Assembly: GCA_964432885.1 (NCBI GenBank)
Contig: CAYSPG010000008.1
Span: 81,587-145,586, forward strand
Source of the DNA: CAYSPG01 sp964432885
GTDB taxonomy: Bacteria > Bacteroidota > Bacteroidia > AKYH767-A > OLB10
Direction of reading: 5' to 3'
Length of the DNA stretch: 64,000 nucleotides
The notes beneath the pieces are model-generated. The model saw nothing but the letters and a program-made list of their open reading frames with translations, was not told the origin of the DNA and ran no database searches. The translations under genes were made by a program, and so were the position numbers. Below are positions 35,679-43,084 of the stretch, piece by piece. Position 1 is the first letter of the stretch. Each line of letters opens with the position of its first letter.

Positions 35679-36653
35679 ATTATTATGCGCCTTTTCTCCT
35701 AATTGTTTTTGTTTTGATAAATCTATTTTTAATTGTTTTAAACTTTCGTAATGGTTTTGAGAAATTACCGAATGACGGTCAATGTGGCGTGGGCCTTCAA
35801 TGGTCCAGTCGCCCACGTTCTTTTTGTCAAAGCGACACGTGTTACAAATCCAATCTTCTACTTCTCCGTATTTATCTTTTCTACCAGTAACGCGAAACAC
35901 TTCTTCACCGCTCATCCACAAGGCAACCTTGCCACAGCATTTATCACAATTACGATGTGCATCCATTGGTTTTGTAAACCACACACGAGATTTGAAACGG
36001 AACGTTTTATCCGTTAAAGCACCAACCGGGCAAACGTCAATCATGTTGCCGCTCATTTCATTGTCAACAGCATTTTGAATGTAGGTAGAAATTTCTGCCA
36101 CATCGCCTCTGTTCATCACACCATGCACGCGGCTTGGGCAAAGCTGGTCTGCAACTTTTACACAACGATAGCAGAGTATGCAGCGCGTCATGTGTAATTT
36201 TATTTTATCGCCAATATCAATCTTCTCAAATTCTCTGCGTTTAAATTCATAACGCGATTTTGAAAGTCCGTGCTCGTAACTTAAATCCTGCAAATGACAT
36301 TCGCCAGCCTGGTCACATATTGGGCAATCAAGCGGATGATTGATTAATAAAAACTCTACTACACCAGCACGTGCTTCCATCAAAGCAGGCGAAGTAATTC
36401 CCTGCACTTCCATTCCATCCATTACAGTTTGCCTGCATGATGGAACTGGTTTGGGCATTGGCCGTGGGTCTTTATCCGAACCTTTAGTAACATTTACAAT
36501 ACACGTGCGGCAATAGCCACCGCTTGTTTTTAACTTAGAATAATAACACATGGCAGGAGGAACAATATCTCCACCAATCATGCGAGCAGCATTTAATATG
36601 GTTGTTCCTTCAGGAACGTCAATTGTGTGACCGTCTATTGTAACTTTTGCCAT
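35676..36653 (-). CDS. nuoG: NADH-quinone oxidoreductase subunit G, short form
   Basis: 325 residues, against about 700-900 in E. coli or Thermus. It keeps the 2Fe-2S N1b site (CYYSKLKTSGGYCRTC ... CRQTV), the His/Cys 4Fe-4S N5 site (HPLDCPICDQAGEC), the N4 site (CILCYRCVKVADQLCP) and a final CDKCC ... CNTC region, then stops before the molybdopterin-like domain. That domain carries no chain cofactor, so electron transfer can be complete. The short form is usual in Bacteroidota, so I read it as natural rather than truncated. Start ATG at 36653, six bases after the zinc-ribbon gene. Confidence 0.93.
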   Translation of the reverse strand: MAKVTIDGHTIDVPEGTTILNAARMIGGDIVPPAMCYYSKLKTSGGYCRTCIVNVTKGSDKDPRPMPKPVPSCRQTVMDGMEVQGITSPALMEARAGVVEFLLINHPLDCPICDQAGECHLQDLSYEHGLSKSRYEFKRREFEKIDIGDKIKLHMTRCILCYRCVKVADQLCPSRVHGVMNRGDVAEISTYIQNAVDNEMSGNMIDVCPVGALTDKTFRFKSRVWFTKPMDAHRNCDKCCGKVALWMSGEEVFRVTGRKDKYGEVEDWICNTCRFDKKNVGDWTIEGPRHIDRHSVISQNHYESLKQLKIDLSKQKQLGEKAHNN

Positions 36654-36659
36654 ATGCGT

Positions 36660-36935
36660 TTAATCAAAATCAAAGAAATCGCCCAGAAATCCTTTTTTCT
36701 TTTTGTAATGATACTTGTCTTTATGATAATAAGGGTCGTGTCCCTTGTTATAATATTGCTCTGTAGGCTTGTGCTCCTGCATTCCCTTACCATGATAATG
36801 TTCAGACGAACGTTCAATAATTTTATCGAGTTCTCCTTTATCTAACCAAATTCCGCGGCAGTTGGGGCAGTAATCTATTTCAACACCACCTCGTTCTGAC
36901 ATTTTTAATTCTAAATCGCAATTGGGGCATTTCAT
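36660..36935 (-). CDS. TFIIB-type zinc-ribbon protein inside the nuo operon
   Basis: 91 residues. One zinc ribbon formed by Cys3, Cys6, Cys23, Cys26 (CPNC ... CPNCRGIWLDKGELDKII), the hallmark of the zf-TFIIB-like bacterial family. The rest is His/Tyr/Lys-rich (HYHGKGMQEHKPTEQYYNKGHDPYYHKDKYHYKKKKG) and ends in an acidic DFFDFD. It overlaps the end of nuoF by an ATGA junction, so translation is coupled to a complex I subunit. Function unknown; a role in zinc or iron-sulfur handling for NuoF/NuoG is only a guess. Confidence 0.85.
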   Translation of the reverse strand: MKCPNCDLELKMSERGGVEIDYCPNCRGIWLDKGELDKIIERSSEHYHGKGMQEHKPTEQYYNKGHDPYYHKDKYHYKKKKGFLGDFFDFD

Positions 36936-38278
36936 ATAACCTCCGCTTTTAGATTGTTTAACCTGTAGTAATGTTTTACATCTTGCTTTCCATGATTGCG
37001 AACATACTCTTCAAACTCACTGCGGAAATGCCTGATGGCTGCGGCAACAGGCCATGCTGCTGCTTCGCCCAATGGACAAATTGTTTTTCCTTCAATCTTG
37101 CTTTGTATGTCCCACAATAAATCAATGTCTTTCATATCGCCATGCCCATCCAAAATTTTATGGAGAATCTTTTCCATCCATCCAGTTCCTTCGCGGCAAG
37201 GAGAACACTGCCCACAACTTTCGTGATGATAAAAGCGCGTAAAGTTCCAAAGGTTTTTTACAATGCTGGTGTCTTCATCCATCACAATAAATCCTCCTGA
37301 ACCAAGCATGGTGCCTGTGGTAAAACCTCCATCGCTTAAACTTTCATAGGTCATTAAACGTGGTTCGCCTTTAGCCGTTTTTAAAATTAATTCTGTTGGG
37401 AGAATTGGAACTGAAGAACCACCTGCAACAACAGCTTTCATTTTTTTACCGTTTCGAATTCCTCCACAATACTCATCACTATAAATAAATTCTTCAACCG
37501 GAACACCTAATTCAATTTCGTACACGCCAGGTTTATTTATGTGTCCCGATGCTGAAATTAATTTTGTGCCGGTAGATTTTCCTACACCAATTTTTGCATA
37601 CTCTTCACCACCATCATTTACAATAGGAACAACAGCAGCAATGGTCTCAACATTATTTACCACTGTAGGGCAATCCCAAACTCCCTTCACAGCAGGAAAC
37701 GGAGGTTTAATTCTTGGATTTCCGCGCTTGCCTTCAAGAGATTCTATCAAGGCAGTTTCTTCTCCACATATATAAGCCCCAGCACCGCAATGCACATGCA
37801 GGTCTAAAGAAAAATTCGTTCCTAAAATATTTTTTCCAAGCCATCCGTTTGCATATGCCTCATCAATTGCTTTTTGCAAAATGTGAAACACGTACATCAT
37901 TTCACCGCGTATATATATGTATGATGTGTTTGCTCCCAGCGCATAGCTTGATGTAATCATTCCTTCAATCAACAAATGCGGAATGCGTTCCATCAAATAA
38001 CGGTCTTTAAAAGTTCCGGGTTCACTTTCGTCAGCATTGCAAACAATGTAACGAGGCACGCCTTCAGGCTTAGCGAGGAAACTCCATTTCATTCCTGTTG
38101 GGAATCCTGCACCACCTCTTCCACGCAATCCTGATTTTTTTACTTCTTCGGTAACTGCATCGGGAGTCATTGTCTTCAAAGCTTTCTCAACCGAAGCATA
38201 GCCGCCATTGCTACGATACACCTCGTAAGACTGAATGCCGGGGACAGAAATATTTTTTAAAAGGAGTTGCTTTCCCAT
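36932..38278 (-). CDS. nuoF: NADH-quinone oxidoreductase subunit F
   Basis: 448 residues. Binds NADH and FMN and carries 4Fe-4S cluster N3. Motifs: GRGGAGFPTGMKWSF near 53 (NADH/FMN loop), GAGAYICGEETALIESLEG near 165 (FMN), and the cluster ligands in ESCGQCSPCREGTGW with the distal Cys in KTICPLGEAA near 400. Length normal. Its TGA overlaps the ATG of the zinc-ribbon gene. Confidence 0.97.
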   Translation of the reverse strand: MGKQLLLKNISVPGIQSYEVYRSNGGYASVEKALKTMTPDAVTEEVKKSGLRGRGGAGFPTGMKWSFLAKPEGVPRYIVCNADESEPGTFKDRYLMERIPHLLIEGMITSSYALGANTSYIYIRGEMMYVFHILQKAIDEAYANGWLGKNILGTNFSLDLHVHCGAGAYICGEETALIESLEGKRGNPRIKPPFPAVKGVWDCPTVVNNVETIAAVVPIVNDGGEEYAKIGVGKSTGTKLISASGHINKPGVYEIELGVPVEEFIYSDEYCGGIRNGKKMKAVVAGGSSVPILPTELILKTAKGEPRLMTYESLSDGGFTTGTMLGSGGFIVMDEDTSIVKNLWNFTRFYHHESCGQCSPCREGTGWMEKILHKILDGHGDMKDIDLLWDIQSKIEGKTICPLGEAAAWPVAAAIRHFRSEFEEYVRNHGKQDVKHYYRLNNLKAEVI

Positions 38279-38285
38279 AATTTTA

Positions 38286-38876
38286 TTACGCTTTTACTTT
38301 TTCTTTCTCCCAATGTGTTCTTCTTTCTCCTTTTGATTTGCAATCATTCAATATATCATCCACTTTATCAAAAGTTAAATTCTCGTGATACGTTTCTCCA
38401 ATTTGCATCATGGGCGCAGTGCCACAACTTGCCAAACACTCAACGGTTTTTAAAGTAAACATTCCGTCAGGCGTAGTTTGGCCGTCTTTAATTCCTAACT
38501 TTTTTTCAATGTGTTTTACAACATCTTCAGCACCCAGTAACCAGCACGGGCCTGTTCTGCAAACTTCAATTAAACATTTGCCAACAGGTTTTAAATTGAA
38601 CATGGAATAGAATGAAGCAACCTCATAAACTTCTACAGGTTGTATTTTTAAGATGGATGCAACATAGTCCATCACATGCGAACTCAACCATCCATCAAAC
38701 TCCGCTTGCGCAATGTGTAACACAGGAAGTATTGCTGATTTTTGTTTTCCTTCGGGATAGCGCTTGATGATTTTATTCACCAACGCTAGTGCATCTTCAG
38801 AGAATTTAGGCCTCCCCAACCCCTCCAAAGGAGGGGTTTTAGCTGCCCCGTTATTTATTTTTGAATCATTACTCAT
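38286..38876 (-). CDS. nuoE: NADH-quinone oxidoreductase subunit E
   Basis: 196 residues. Thioredoxin-like subunit with the 2Fe-2S cluster N1a: first Cys pair in VCRTGPCWLLGAEDV (near 98) and second in VECLASCGTAPMM (near 138). NADH arm of complex I, eight bases ahead of nuoF. Its N-terminal residues AAKTPPLEGLGRPK are encoded by a palindromic repeat (38809-38846) that lies in frame, before the conserved fold begins. The extra tail is therefore probably repeat-derived. Confidence 0.96.
   Translation of the reverse strand: MSNDSKINNGAAKTPPLEGLGRPKFSEDALALVNKIIKRYPEGKQKSAILPVLHIAQAEFDGWLSSHVMDYVASILKIQPVEVYEVASFYSMFNLKPVGKCLIEVCRTGPCWLLGAEDVVKHIEKKLGIKDGQTTPDGMFTLKTVECLASCGTAPMMQIGETYHENLTFDKVDDILNDCKSKGERRTHWEKEKVKA
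38809..38846. repeat. Palindromic element within the nuoE coding region
   Basis: CCCCTCC (38820-38826), AAA loop, GGAGGGG (38830-38836), with the family flanks GGCCTCCCCAA and TTTTAGCTGCC. It is translated as part of the NuoE N-terminal tail (KTPPLEGLGRP). Confidence 0.85.
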
Positions 38877-38889
38877 TTTTCTTTTTTTT

Positions 38890-38924
38890 AAGCCTCCCCT
38901 TCGGGGAGGTTGGTGGGGCTTTTA
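38890..38924. repeat. Palindromic element between nuoE and nuoD
   Basis: CCTCCCC (38893-38899), TTC loop, GGGGAGG (38903-38909), then TTGGTGGGGCTTTTA. The last TTA is the nuoD stop codon (TAA leftward), so the element fills the junction. Confidence 0.88.
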
Positions 38925-40166
38925 TGCGTCTAATTCTCCTGCAATCACATTCATACTACTCATAGTTAATATAGCATCACTCAGCATTGCGCCTTTTATC
39001 ATTTCAGGATAAGCCTGGTAATAAATAAAACATGGTCTGCGCATGTGCAAACGATATGGAGTGCGTCCGCCATCACTCACTAAATAATACCCCAACTCTC
39101 CATTTCCACCTTCCACACAATGATATACTTCTCCTTTTGGTATTGCGGTTTCGCCCATAACAATTTTGAAATGCCAGATAAGTGCTTCCATTGAATTATA
39201 CACTTCTTCTTTTGGAGGCAAATAAAATTCAGGAACCTCGGCATGATAAGTAGTTTTGTCTTCTAACTTATCTAACTTTTGCAATGCTTGTTTTATGATT
39301 GAAATACTCTCCCACATTTCCTGTTCTCGCACCATAAATCTATCATACGTATCTCCATTTGTGCCGACAGGAATTATAAAATCAAAATCTTCGTACGAAG
39401 AATAGGGACTCATCACACGCACATCGTAATCAACACCAGCAGCGCGAAGGTTTGGCCCGGTAAAAGAATATTGCAATGCCATTTCAGCACTTATTGGTCC
39501 ACACTTAATGGTTCTATCCATAAAGATGCGATTACGAACCAAAAGATTTTCAAACTCCTTTAATCCTTTGGGAAGTTCGATTAATAATTTATCAAGTTTC
39601 ACCCATGCATCTTGTGGAATATCTCTTTCCAATCCTCCAATGCGTCCAATGTTTGTTGTTAAACGTGCTCCGCAAATTGCTTCGTAAATTTCATAAATGT
39701 GTTCACGATATTGAAACACATACAGGAATCCTGTCATAGCACCACTATCAACACCAATAACTGAATTGCAAACCAAATGGTCGGCAATGCGGGCGAGTTC
39801 CATAATGATTACGCGTAAATACTCTACGCGCTTAGGCAATTTTATTCCTGCAAGTTTTTCAACCGTCATGTGCCAACCCATGTTGTTGATTGGTGATGAA
39901 CAATAATTTAAACGGTCCGTTATCGGAGTAATTTGTCCATAAGGTCTGCGCTCTGCAAGTTTTTCAAACGCACGATGAATGTATCCGATAGTTGGCTCGG
40001 CAGAAACAATTATTTCACCATCCATCTTTAGCACATTTTGAAAAATGCCATGTGTGGCAGGATGCGTTGGCCCTAAATTTAGGGTGGTATACTCAACCTC
40101 TCCCCGACCCTCTCCAAAGGAGAGGGAGTTTTTACCTCCTTTATTTATTTCTTTTGTTTCGCTCAT
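38922..40166 (-). CDS. nuoD: NADH-quinone oxidoreductase subunit D
   Basis: 414 residues. The 49-kDa subunit, related to [NiFe]-hydrogenase large subunits but without the metal site; it lines the quinone pocket. Conserved: LNLGPTHPATHG (near 31), GYIHRAFEKLAERRPYGQITPITDRLNYCSS (near 62-92) and the C-terminal ending LSSMNVIAGELDA. Residues 12-26 (GKNSLSFGEGRGEVE) are encoded by a palindromic repeat lying in frame ahead of the conserved core. It shares its 3' junction with another copy. Length otherwise normal. Confidence 0.96.
   Translation of the reverse strand: MSETKEINKGGKNSLSFGEGRGEVEYTTLNLGPTHPATHGIFQNVLKMDGEIIVSAEPTIGYIHRAFEKLAERRPYGQITPITDRLNYCSSPINNMGWHMTVEKLAGIKLPKRVEYLRVIIMELARIADHLVCNSVIGVDSGAMTGFLYVFQYREHIYEIYEAICGARLTTNIGRIGGLERDIPQDAWVKLDKLLIELPKGLKEFENLLVRNRIFMDRTIKCGPISAEMALQYSFTGPNLRAAGVDYDVRVMSPYSSYEDFDFIIPVGTNGDTYDRFMVREQEMWESISIIKQALQKLDKLEDKTTYHAEVPEFYLPPKEEVYNSMEALIWHFKIVMGETAIPKGEVYHCVEGGNGELGYYLVSDGGRTPYRLHMRRPCFIYYQAYPEMIKGAMLSDAILTMSSMNVIAGELDA
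40094..40135. repeat. Palindromic element within the nuoD coding region
   Basis: CCCTCTCC (40108-40115), AAA loop, GGAGAGGG (40119-40126). It is translated leftward as NSLSFGEGRGEV in the NuoD N-terminal tail, upstream of the first conserved motif. Confidence 0.85.
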
Positions 40167-40177
40167 GTGCTTTTTTT

Positions 40178-40213
40178 CAAGCCCTCCCTTTGGGAGGGTT
40201 GGGTGGGCTTTTA
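40178..40213. repeat. Palindromic element between nuoD and nuoC
   Basis: CCCTCCC (40182-40188), TTT loop, GGGAGGG (40192-40198), then TTGGGTGGGCTTTTA, whose last three bases are the nuoC stop codon read leftward. Same arrangement as at the nuoD and nuoJ ends. Confidence 0.88.
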
Positions 40214-40708
40214 TCGTCCAAACATTTTATCATCCTTATCAAATCGCGCCTGGTCTTCCAGCGGATATTCTTTTCTTAATGGCCAACCTTCCATATCATC
40301 CATATTTAAAATGCGTTTTAAATTGGGATGTCCGTCAAACCTGAAACCAAAAAAGTCAAACGCCTCCCGCTCCATCCAATTTGCACTTGGAAATAAATCG
40401 GTCATGGTTGGAAAATGTGGCGGGTCGTGTTGCGTAAAAGTTTTTATTCTTATTCTCAAATTACGAGGCATATCATGCAGATGGTACACCATTCCAAATT
40501 TTTGTTCAGCATTTGGAAAATGCATTCCGTTAGCCGAAGTCAAAAATGTAAAGCCTGAATCTTTTAAGTGGCTTATTACATTTTTTATCATTTCATGAGT
40601 AACCGTCACTACACTTATATCGATATGCTTTTCGATAGACAAAATCTTTTCACCGAATTTTTTTTTCAGTGTGGTTTCTAATTCTGCTACTTCAATTGTA
40701 TTAAACAT
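40211..40708 (-). CDS. nuoC: NADH-quinone oxidoreductase subunit C
   Basis: 165 residues. The 30-kDa hydrophilic subunit joining the peripheral arm to the membrane arm. The signature SANWMEREAFDFFGFRFDGHPNLKRILNMDDMEGWPLRKEYPLE (near 107-150) is clear. Separate nuoC and nuoD genes, not fused as in E. coli. Length normal for the unfused form. Confidence 0.95.
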   Translation of the reverse strand: MFNTIEVAELETTLKKKFGEKILSIEKHIDISVVTVTHEMIKNVISHLKDSGFTFLTSANGMHFPNAEQKFGMVYHLHDMPRNLRIRIKTFTQHDPPHFPTMTDLFPSANWMEREAFDFFGFRFDGHPNLKRILNMDDMEGWPLRKEYPLEDQARFDKDDKMFGR

Positions 40709-40725
40709 AAAAGCCTTCTCGAAAA

Positions 40726-41262
40726 TTATTTTATTCCGTAACTCGCCATTAATTCGGCATATTCAGGAGAGTTTCTTCTTCTCAACGATTCGTTATGAAC
40801 TAATTTTTGTATTTGCATTACGCCATCCAAAATCTGCTCGGGGCGTGGAGGGCATCCCGGTACATACACATCCACAGGAATAATTCTGTCTATTCCCTGA
40901 AGCACACTGTACGTATCAAAAATTCCACCTGTGCTTGCACATGCGCCAACACTTAATACCCATTTTGGTTCTGCCATTTGTTCATACACTTGCCTCAACA
41001 CCGGCCCCATTTTTTTTGCGATGGTTCCCATCACCATTAACAAATCAGCCTGGCGGGGAGAAAAACTTAACCGCTCACTTCCAAATCTTCCCAAATCATA
41101 ATGCGATGCCATGGTGGCCATAAATTCTATTCCGCAGCATGAAGTTGCAAATGGCAAGGGCCAAATAGAGTTTTTACGTGCTAAACCAACGGCTTTATCA
41201 AGCGTGGTTGCAAGAAAACCGTGCCCCTCGTATCCTTCTAATTTTTGAACTGACTGTGTCAT
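40726..41262 (-). CDS. nuoB: NADH-quinone oxidoreductase subunit B
   Basis: 178 residues. Binds the terminal 4Fe-4S cluster N2, which passes electrons to quinone. The four ligands are visible: adjacent Cys42 and Cys43 (TSCCGIEF), Cys108 (SVGACAS) and Cys137 (PGCPPRPE). Length normal. It starts 16 bases after nuoA. Confidence 0.97.
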   Translation of the reverse strand: MTQSVQKLEGYEGHGFLATTLDKAVGLARKNSIWPLPFATSCCGIEFMATMASHYDLGRFGSERLSFSPRQADLLMVMGTIAKKMGPVLRQVYEQMAEPKWVLSVGACASTGGIFDTYSVLQGIDRIIPVDVYVPGCPPRPEQILDGVMQIQKLVHNESLRRRNSPEYAELMASYGIK

Positions 41263-41278
41263 GATAGTAACTCCTTTT

Positions 41279-41662
41279 CTATTCCCACTTTAATGCGCCC
41301 TTTTTTATGATGTAAATAAATCCTACCAGGAGCAATCCGACAAAAAGTAACATTTCCATAAACATTTGCAAGCCCATAGAGTGACTAAGCTCTTTAAAGT
41401 TTACAGCCCAAGGATACATAAATATTACCTCTACATCAAACAACACAAATAAAATGGCAATTAAAAAATATTTTATTGAGAACGGTACACGAGCGTTTTC
41501 TTTTGATTCTATTCCACATTCAAACACATCCAACTTAATTTCCGATTTGCGTTTGGGACCTAATAAATGGGTAACAAAAATGGTGGTTAACACAAAACCC
41601 ATCGCAACTAAAAACATCATTCCTATTGGAAGGTAGTCAGCAGGTGTGCTTAACAGAATCAT
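41279..41662 (-). CDS. nuoA: NADH-quinone oxidoreductase subunit A
   Basis: 127 residues, three membrane helices, with the conserved KLDVFECGIES segment (Cys-containing loop, near 43-53) and the acidic helix FDVEVIFMYPWAV. First gene of the operon. A leftward promoter of the Bacteroidota type lies 23 bases upstream. Confidence 0.96.
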   Translation of the reverse strand: MILLSTPADYLPIGMMFLVAMGFVLTTIFVTHLLGPKRKSEIKLDVFECGIESKENARVPFSIKYFLIAILFVLFDVEVIFMYPWAVNFKELSHSMGLQMFMEMLLFVGLLLVGFIYIIKKGALKWE

Positions 41663-41684
41663 GTCGGTTATTTTAAGAATGGCG

Positions 41685-41713
41685 CAAAGGTAATTTTTTT
41701 AGTATTTATCAAA
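41685..41713 (-). promoter_or_regulatory. Predicted promoter of the nuo operon
   Basis: Reading leftward: TTTG (41713-41710), 17-base spacer, TACCTTTG (41692-41685). It matches TTTG/TAnnTTTG. The predicted start of transcription lies about 15 bases upstream of the nuoA start codon, and the next gene upstream is divergent. Confidence 0.6.
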
Positions 41714-41800
41714 AGGCTGAAATAACTTTTTATACTAGTTTATAAACATTCGCAAATTGCTTTTGTTACAAGATGTAAATTTACACAAACAACTTATTTC

Positions 41801-42286
41801 ATGCCCATTTGGATTATTAATTCCTTTGCCTTTATTGCTGCGTACTGCATCATGGAATTTGTTGCATGGAGCAACCATAAATATATCATGCATGGCTTTG
41901 GATGGTTTTTGCACAAATCGCACCATGTAAATCGTGGCGGCTGGTTCGAGTGGAATGATGTGTATTTTATAATTTATGCAGCAATAAGCATGACGCTTTG
42001 CTATTTGGGTTGGGAAAATTTGGATTACCGTTTTTGGATGGGTGCAGGGGTCGCAGCCTATGGATTTACATATTTTTTACTGCACGACATTTTTATACAT
42101 AACCGCATTAAACTTTTTAGAAAAGTACGTTGGAGATATTTTGAGGCAATGAAACGAGCCCATAAAATCCATCATAAGCATATTGAGAAAGAAAATGGGG
42201 AAGAGTTTGGAATGCTTTTGTTTTCGAAAAAGTATTTTAAAATTTTAGACAGTAAGTCACTTTTTGAAAAAGCACTAAAAGATTAA
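41801..42286 (+). CDS. crtZ: Beta-carotene hydroxylase-like (CrtZ) membrane di-iron enzyme
   Basis: 161 residues, three to four membrane helices. All His motifs of the fatty-acid hydroxylase/CrtZ family are present: H26xxxxH31, H38xxHH42, HDIFIHNR (near 105) and HKIHHKH (near 125). CrtZ adds 3-hydroxyl groups to beta-carotene, giving zeaxanthin. No other carotenoid gene (crtB, crtI, crtY) is in the window, so the substrate is inferred from family alone. It is transcribed away from nuoA. Confidence 0.85.
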   Translation: MPIWIINSFAFIAAYCIMEFVAWSNHKYIMHGFGWFLHKSHHVNRGGWFEWNDVYFIIYAAISMTLCYLGWENLDYRFWMGAGVAAYGFTYFLLHDIFIHNRIKLFRKVRWRYFEAMKRAHKIHHKHIEKENGEEFGMLLFSKKYFKILDSKSLFEKALKD

Positions 42287-42325
42287 TGACAATGCATTGT
42301 ACTATTTTAGTGGCAAACATTTTAA

Positions 42326-43084
42326 ATGCCTTTTACATTAGCCCACCCTGCTGCAATAATTCCGCTTGTTAAAGTTTTTAAAAATAAAGTTTCGTTAACC
42401 GGATTAATCATTGGAAGCATTGTTCCTGACGTTGAGTACCTGATAAATATTGTTGAGCGAAGTGTGATTAGCCATAAGGCTGAAGGTTTTTTATTGTTTA
42501 ACCTGCCGGCTGCAATAATTCTTTCGCTGTGCTGGCACGTTTTTGTAAAACAAATTATAGTTTGGCAGTTACCACGCGCTTTAAGTAAATTTTTTTTGCC
42601 ATACGTTAACTACAATTGGTTTTCGTACCTGAAAAAAAACTGGCCACTTTATTTAATCTCATTGCTTATTGGTATTGCGCTGCATTTAATATGGGATTCC
42701 TTCTCTCATGCCAATGGATATTTCGTAGTTAACTATAAATTTTGGCACAACACGTTTTTGTTTCAATGGCTTAGTTTATACAGGCTGTCATGGTGGGTTA
42801 GTACAATTATAGGATTATATTTTGTTTTGAAATTTTTTAGTGAGTTTAAATCAGCTATTGAAACGATAGAGGACAAAGAATTTAACTCACCACAAAACAC
42901 GAATAAAAATTTTTGGCCACTTGTTTATTTATTAATATGCAGCGTTTTATTTTGGGAGTGGCTTCCTTTTGTAAAGCCAATTGAATTCAGATATTTATTT
43001 GTGGCATTTGCAGGTGCAACATTATTTTCGATTATTGTAGTAAGTTTACTTTTTAGGTTAGAACACTATTTAAAAAATGACTGA
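42326..43084 (+). CDS. DUF4184 family membrane protein
   Basis: 252 residues with about five membrane helices. The N-terminus MPFTLAHPAAIIPL and the block GLIIGSIVPDVEYLI are typical of DUF4184, with conserved His and Asp that recall membrane-bound metal-dependent hydrolases. A later HLIWDSFSHANGYFV adds more His/Asp. No substrate known. It overlaps the following DUF2851 gene by eight bases, so the two are probably translated together. Confidence 0.82.
   Translation: MPFTLAHPAAIIPLVKVFKNKVSLTGLIIGSIVPDVEYLINIVERSVISHKAEGFLLFNLPAAIILSLCWHVFVKQIIVWQLPRALSKFFLPYVNYNWFSYLKKNWPLYLISLLIGIALHLIWDSFSHANGYFVVNYKFWHNTFLFQWLSLYRLSWWVSTIIGLYFVLKFFSEFKSAIETIEDKEFNSPQNTNKNFWPLVYLLICSVLFWEWLPFVKPIEFRYLFVAFAGATLFSIIVVSLLFRLEHYLKND

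Noticed and set aside
35676..36653. nuoG as a truncated pseudogene
   Set aside because: All expected iron-sulfur ligands for the N-terminal part are intact and no remnant of the missing domain follows; short NuoG is normal in Bacteroidota.
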